In this document: in pieces, positions 3,951 through 7,166 of the stretch
Position numbering within the stretch: position 1 is the first letter of the stretch
Layout of the letters: each line of letters starts with the position of its first letter
DNA from: Bacillota bacterium
Lineage (GTDB): Bacteria > Eremiobacterota > SpSt-956 > JAKJGF01
Direction of reading: 5' to 3'
DNA length: 7,166 nucleotides
NCBI GenBank assembly: GCA_029555925.1
Contig: JAKPQU010000509.1
Span: 1 to 7,166, forward strand
Notes under the pieces: model-generated
The model's input: the letters and a program-made list of their open reading frames with translations, nothing else
Databases searched by the model: none
Told to the model about the DNA's origin: nothing
Translations under genes and position numbers: made by a program

Positions 3951-6854
3951 ATTATCCTCACTCAACAAAGCTTTCAGCCTTTTTGTCATTACCCTGCTGC
4001 CCATGAATGTTTTACCAATACCCTGAATTTCTTCTTTTAATTGACTGTTATAATTTCTCAGAGTGTTGAGTTCTTTGTTTAATTTTTCTACTTCACCGTT
4101 TAATTTATTTATCTGTTCCGATGCTATTTCAAATTGTTCTTTAAATCCCATGGCAATATCCAGCTCTTCTTTGTAATTATTGCAGGATTCTTTAAGCTCT
4201 TCCAATTCTTTTGTTGTATGACTCATTTCTGTTACAGTATTACTTATATTATCCAGCCTTTCTGCCGTTTCTTCCAGAGATTTTAATGTATTTATTACTG
4301 ACGGTTCTTCATCCATTTCTTCTCCCTTCATGACTGTGAGCAATTCTTCAATACGTGCAGGGTTAAGGCCTGTTTTATCAGGGAGAACTGCCATAGATTC
4401 GCCAATAAATGTTATTACATCTTTGAAATAATCTACTTTTTTCTGTAATTTATAAATATCTTTATTTAATTTGAATTGCATATTTAAGTTTGTGTTATAT
4501 AAATTTGTTTTACTTTCCAGTTCCTGTTCCAGTATTTCGAGCCTTTCCTTGAGCTCATTTAAGTTTTCTTCATTTTCCGGCGCCACAGATGTTTGAGCTG
4601 TTTCTGCCTGTTTTTGCAAATTTTTTATCTCAGAGTCTTTTTCTTCAATAAGAGCAGATATTTTTGCTATTTCATTTTTTTGACTTCTACATGTATCTTC
4701 AAGCTCAAGCTTTATCTTTTCAAGTTTTTCAACTTTACTTTCTATTTCCTGAAGCTGCACTTCTTTTTCCTGGATTTTTAATTCATATTCTCTCTGCTTA
4801 TCAGTTGTTTCAGCAGGGCTTTCCTGCCCGGAAGGAACAGCATTATCTGTTTTTAACTGTTCTATTTCCTGGTTTTTAGCCTGGATTTCGTCATCCTGCT
4901 CTGTTATTCTCTGTTCCTGAAGGTTTATTCTATCTTCCTGTTCGCTGATTTTTTGTGACTGTTCTTCCAGTTTTTTCCTGGATTCTTCGAGAGATTTTTC
5001 CTGTTCTTCCAGTTTTTTCTTATGTTCTTCTATAATTATATTCTGTGTTTCCAGCGTCTTATTAAATTCATCTATTTTACTCTGCTGTTCATTCAGTTTC
5101 CCTTCATCCATCCCTGCTTTCTTTTTCTCTTCTTCTGTTTCTTTTTTTATTGTTTCTATCTGTTTTAAAAGATCTATTTTTTCTTTTTCCAGACCGGAGG
5201 TGATTTTATCCATTTCCAAGAGGGCTTTTTCCAGTTCTTTCTTTTCTTTTTCCAGTTGAATAAAGAGTTTCTTTTTATTCAGAAACAGTTCCTGCATAGA
5301 AAAAAGCTTCTTCTTTAATTGTTTGATTTCAAGAGATGTTCCTTCCATAGATGATTTTTTACTGTCTTCCATCTGCTGTTTCGTTTCTTTTAATTTACTT
5401 TCGAGTTCTTCTACATTACTGGTAAGCGTGTTAATCTGTTGAACCCTTATTTCTGCAAGTTTTTCAAAAGCAGTCATTTTTGCCAGAGCGTCTTCTGCCT
5501 CATTCTTTTTCATTTCTAGAAGTTTGTCTTTTGCATCTACCAGTGCTTCCAGATCCTTTATTTTTTCTTCTTTTATTTTAAGATTCTTTTTCAGGGTTTT
5601 TTCATTGTCATCCAGAGATGCCGTGTCAAGAGCTACTTTGTTTTTTGCATCAGAAGACAGTTCTTTTGTCAGATTGATAAATCCCAAAATTAAAAATTTA
5701 TTAAATTTATTATCATCAAAAGTCCAGAAATCTTTATTACCTGGCTGGCAGAATGGCAGTTTTTCCAGAATAATAGATACAAGTTCTCTGCTTACAGGGC
5801 ATATGGCATTGATTTCATCATAAATACTGTCAAAATGAACCGATACATCCTGAAAAGCTCTTGCTACCTGTAGAACCAGGTTTGTAAGGGACAGAGAAGA
5901 TTTTTGATAAAAGTTCTTTAAATTTTGAAGTTGTTTTATCCTCCAGCTTTCATTCGGATAGGGGTTTTTTTCATTACGTGTAAAGAATCTGTAAACCTTT
6001 TTTGCCTGATCCAGAGGTATAATAAGTATAACATCTTCCTTGAAGAGAGACATTTCTTTGAACCATTCTTCCAGGCCTCTCAGGTAACCTGTTCTGTTAT
6101 TTATATATGCTGTATATTCTTTAAGCCTTCCGCAGACTTTTATTTCAATTATCATGGGATGGTCCGGAAAATAATGCCTCATACAGGGCAGTATTTTCAT
6201 ACAGCCTCCGCTTATATCGGTATCAAACAAGGAGTAACGAATAGGTGCAGGTTTACATACCTGTAGTTTCTGATTCTCTTTCATTTCGTTTACTTCTTCA
6301 ACATCACGGAGAATATTATCCATAACAAGAGCCAGTTCAACTATAGAAGCAGGCTCTGGCGGAGGAGACGGTTCCGGCATTTCCTGGGGCTTTCTGAAAA
6401 CCTTTTTGTTTATTTCTTTTCTGAGATTCCATAGATCTGTATCTACAAGCAAAAATTTTTCATTCTGATGAAGTTTGTAAGTGAGACAGTCTTTAAAAAG
6501 CTTATCGTCACTTTTCCTAAGATACCCTGCTATCTGCTCAATGGTAACAGAATTTTTTGAGTTGGTAATAAAAAATTCAACCCTCTCCAGTTCTTTATCG
6601 GAAACCAGTTCTTTATCGGGAATTAATTCAGACAGGCACCAGTAGTAATCACTGCAGCCTGTAAATCTTTTATCACCTTCAAGCTTTCCCTGTAATTGCT
6701 GTTCTATCAATCTCAAGTTGATTTCTTCGTCTCTTTTTTTAAAGACATAATTGACTAGATAGTCAAAAAAGACGGGCCCCTTTTCTTTGATCAATGAATA
6801 GATGTCATCTATATCTTCGCCGGTTATATTTTTACTTGAAAAATCAGAACTCAT
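3936..6854 (-). CDS. Multi-winged-helix protein with B3-like domain and long coiled coil
   Basis: This 972-residue protein is unnamed, but its architecture can be read. Residues about 14-78 and 88-148 look like tandem winged helices of the HARE-HTH type. Both end in an F-x(n)-W-x-L signature (RFTGCSDYYWCLSEL; KFLLVDTDLWNLRKE) like that of the RpoE delta subunit. A proline linker (156-168) follows. Residues 204-283 form a beta-rich domain, with GCMKILPCMRHYFP then YLRGLEEWF, which I tentatively compare to B3-like domains. Residues 323-379 resemble a third winged helix (VHFDSIYDEIN...FWTFD). Residues about 410-813 are charged coiled coil, broken near 671-684 by NAVPSGQESPAETT. More helix and a basic tail (RVMTKRLKALL) complete it. 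There is no Walker motif, signal or membrane segment. It is probably a cytoplasmic nucleic-acid-binding scaffold; this is inference. The ATG at 6854 has AAGGAG upstream, whereas a TTG at 6935 has none. Confidence 0.8.
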   Translation of the reverse strand: MSSDFSSKNITGEDIDDIYSLIKEKGPVFFDYLVNYVFKKRDEEINLRLIEQQLQGKLEGDKRFTGCSDYYWCLSELIPDKELVSDKELERVEFFITNSKNSVTIEQIAGYLRKSDDKLFKDCLTYKLHQNEKFLLVDTDLWNLRKEINKKVFRKPQEMPEPSPPPEPASIVELALVMDNILRDVEEVNEMKENQKLQVCKPAPIRYSLFDTDISGGCMKILPCMRHYFPDHPMIIEIKVCGRLKEYTAYINNRTGYLRGLEEWFKEMSLFKEDVILIIPLDQAKKVYRFFTRNEKNPYPNESWRIKQLQNLKNFYQKSSLSLTNLVLQVARAFQDVSVHFDSIYDEINAICPVSRELVSIILEKLPFCQPGNKDFWTFDDNKFNKFLILGFINLTKELSSDAKNKVALDTASLDDNEKTLKKNLKIKEEKIKDLEALVDAKDKLLEMKKNEAEDALAKMTAFEKLAEIRVQQINTLTSNVEELESKLKETKQQMEDSKKSSMEGTSLEIKQLKKKLFSMQELFLNKKKLFIQLEKEKKELEKALLEMDKITSGLEKEKIDLLKQIETIKKETEEEKKKAGMDEGKLNEQQSKIDEFNKTLETQNIIIEEHKKKLEEQEKSLEESRKKLEEQSQKISEQEDRINLQEQRITEQDDEIQAKNQEIEQLKTDNAVPSGQESPAETTDKQREYELKIQEKEVQLQEIESKVEKLEKIKLELEDTCRSQKNEIAKISALIEEKDSEIKNLQKQAETAQTSVAPENEENLNELKERLEILEQELESKTNLYNTNLNMQFKLNKDIYKLQKKVDYFKDVITFIGESMAVLPDKTGLNPARIEELLTVMKGEEMDEEPSVINTLKSLEETAERLDNISNTVTEMSHTTKELEELKESCNNYKEELDIAMGFKEQFEIASEQINKLNGEVEKLNKELNTLRNYNSQLKEEIQGIGKTFMGSRVMTKRLKALLSEDNISYQ

Positions 6855-6865
6855 TTTCTCTCTAT

Positions 6866-6873
6866 GTCTCCTT
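6866..6873 (-). promoter_or_regulatory. Ribosome binding site that sets the start of the 972-residue gene
   Basis: AAGGAGAC on the minus strand lies 13 bases (from AAGGAG) before the ATG at 6854, a slightly long spacer. It falls inside the longer reading from a TTG at 6935, whose extra 27 residues are unlike the rest of the protein and have no Shine-Dalgarno. The shorter start is therefore preferred. Confidence 0.65.
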
Positions 6874-6941
6874 AAATATTTATTATTGCTATACTTTTGC
6901 AGGTTTTTAAAACTGTAAAAGAATAATATATTCAATTTTTA

Positions 6942-6955
6942 GGTGTCAGGTGTTG
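6942..6955. repeat. Short heptamer repeat upstream of the 972-residue gene
   Basis: Two adjacent units, GGTGTCA (6942-6948) and GGTGTTG (6949-6955), are followed by a partial GGA. The 10-mer GTCAGGTGTT (6945-6954) also occurs in the repeat at 716-725, tying the two sites to one repeat family. Confidence 0.5.
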
Positions 6956-7090
6956 GGATAGGAAGATTAAATCCTAAAACCAAAAACCCGGAACCTGTTT
7001 AACTATAAAGTCACTAAATACCGCTACAGGTAAATTAGTAACCATTTATCAGCTTCTGCCTGACAGGCTCTTACGAAGAAAAATAATTTG

Positions 7091-7138
7091 CCTTATTTAA
7101 TTTGTTTTACAGACAATAAATTAGCCCTTATTTAATTT
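7091..7138. repeat. Pair of 13-bp direct repeats
   Basis: CCTTATTTAATTT occurs at 7091-7103 and again at 7126-7138, 35 bp apart start to start. Each copy is preceded by a similar AATAATTTG or AATAAATTAG segment, so the similarity extends imperfectly over about 22-24 bp. This could be a pair of regulator sites for the gene to the left or for a gene beyond the edge. It could also be low-complexity AT sequence. Confidence 0.4.
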
Positions 7139-7166
7139 CTAATACTATAGAAAAAACGAATTTTTC

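Larger units (their letters stand above)
6874..7166. other. Right-edge intergenic region, no gene seen
   Basis: Almost 300 bp upstream of the 972-residue gene contain no supportable reading frame on either strand. It holds the short heptamer repeat at 6942-6955 and a pair of direct repeats at 7091-7138. No clear -35/-10 pair was found for the minus-strand gene. TATAGT-like hexamers occur, but without a matching -35 at 16-18 bp. Confidence 0.55.

Noticed and set aside
4004..4020. GIGKT near the C-terminus of the 972-residue protein (residues 945-949), resembling a P-loop
   Set aside because: The Walker A pattern GxxxxGK[ST] needs a glycine five residues before the GK glycine, and this position is not glycine. 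There is no preceding beta-strand or Walker B motif and the context is coiled coil.
4593..4879. Two overlapping plus-strand open frames opposite the coiled coil
   Set aside because: Both are phenylalanine- and leucine-rich antisense shadows of Glu/Lys codons. The apparent hydrophobic segments come from composition, not from real membrane proteins.
5524..5823. Open frame on the plus strand inside the 972-residue gene
   Set aside because: It is a serine- and phenylalanine-rich shadow of the coiled-coil coding strand, as expected from the antisense of K/E/L codons.
5925..6266. Open frame on the plus strand opposite the 972-residue gene
   Set aside because: It is antisense to the well-defined winged-helix and B3-like region, has no good ribosome binding site, and its product has no recognisable feature.
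6855..6935. N-terminal extension of the 972-residue protein from a TTG at 6935
   Set aside because: The extension spans the AAGGAG ribosome binding site of the ATG at 6854, lacks its own Shine-Dalgarno and adds only 27 unremarkable residues.

Overview
The window is AT-rich bacterial chromosomal DNA, roughly one third G+C by eye. It has Shine-Dalgarno-led genes, a sigma-70-type TTGACA/TATTAT promoter, a rho-independent terminator, and a tRNA whose CCA end is not encoded. The long-form ribosome hibernation factor fits Firmicutes, Cyanobacteria and many candidate phyla. The period-7 intergenic repeats recall the heptanucleotide STRR repeats of filamentous cyanobacteria but are not exclusive to them. 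No gene here fixes the phylum. I see no phage, transposase, CRISPR or toxin-antitoxin module.

Layout, left to right. (1) The start and most of a long-form ribosome hibernation promoting factor gene (hpf), on the minus strand and cut by the left edge. (2) A divergent intergenic region of about 320 bp ending in a period-7 palindromic repeat, then a plus-strand metallophosphoesterase gene at 761-1507 with every catalytic motif present. (3) A plus-strand gene for a 195-residue coiled-coil protein at 1608-2195 that contains an internal duplication. (4) A 15-bp-stem terminator shared with the convergent minus-strand gene at 2246-2935, which encodes a secreted beta-rich protein. (5) A non-coding stretch at 2936-3263 with a candidate promoter, a 12-bp palindrome and two inverted repeats. 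(6) A small coiled-coil gene (minus, 3264-3635) lying 31 bp downstream of a tRNA-Ala(GGC) gene that has a good promoter of its own. (7) A 972-residue minus-strand protein (3936-6854). It reads as two tandem winged-helix domains, a proline linker, a beta-rich domain that may be B3-like, a third winged helix, and about 550 residues of mainly coiled coil. (8) About 300 bp without a gene at the right edge.

Two things stand out. The first is the 972-residue protein, whose N-terminal third looks like a multi-domain DNA- or chromatin-binding module related to the HARE-HTH fold. It is joined to a very long coiled coil without any ATPase motif. The second is a set of short intergenic repeats at 706-741, 1563-1586, 3836-3880, 3911-3950 and 6942-6955. 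Their sequences differ, but all have a unit length of 7 bp. One of them supplies the last codons and the stop codon of the 972-residue protein. Otherwise the genes look like independent housekeeping or hypothetical genes rather than one operon. Three coiled-coil proteins in 7 kb is a notable density.
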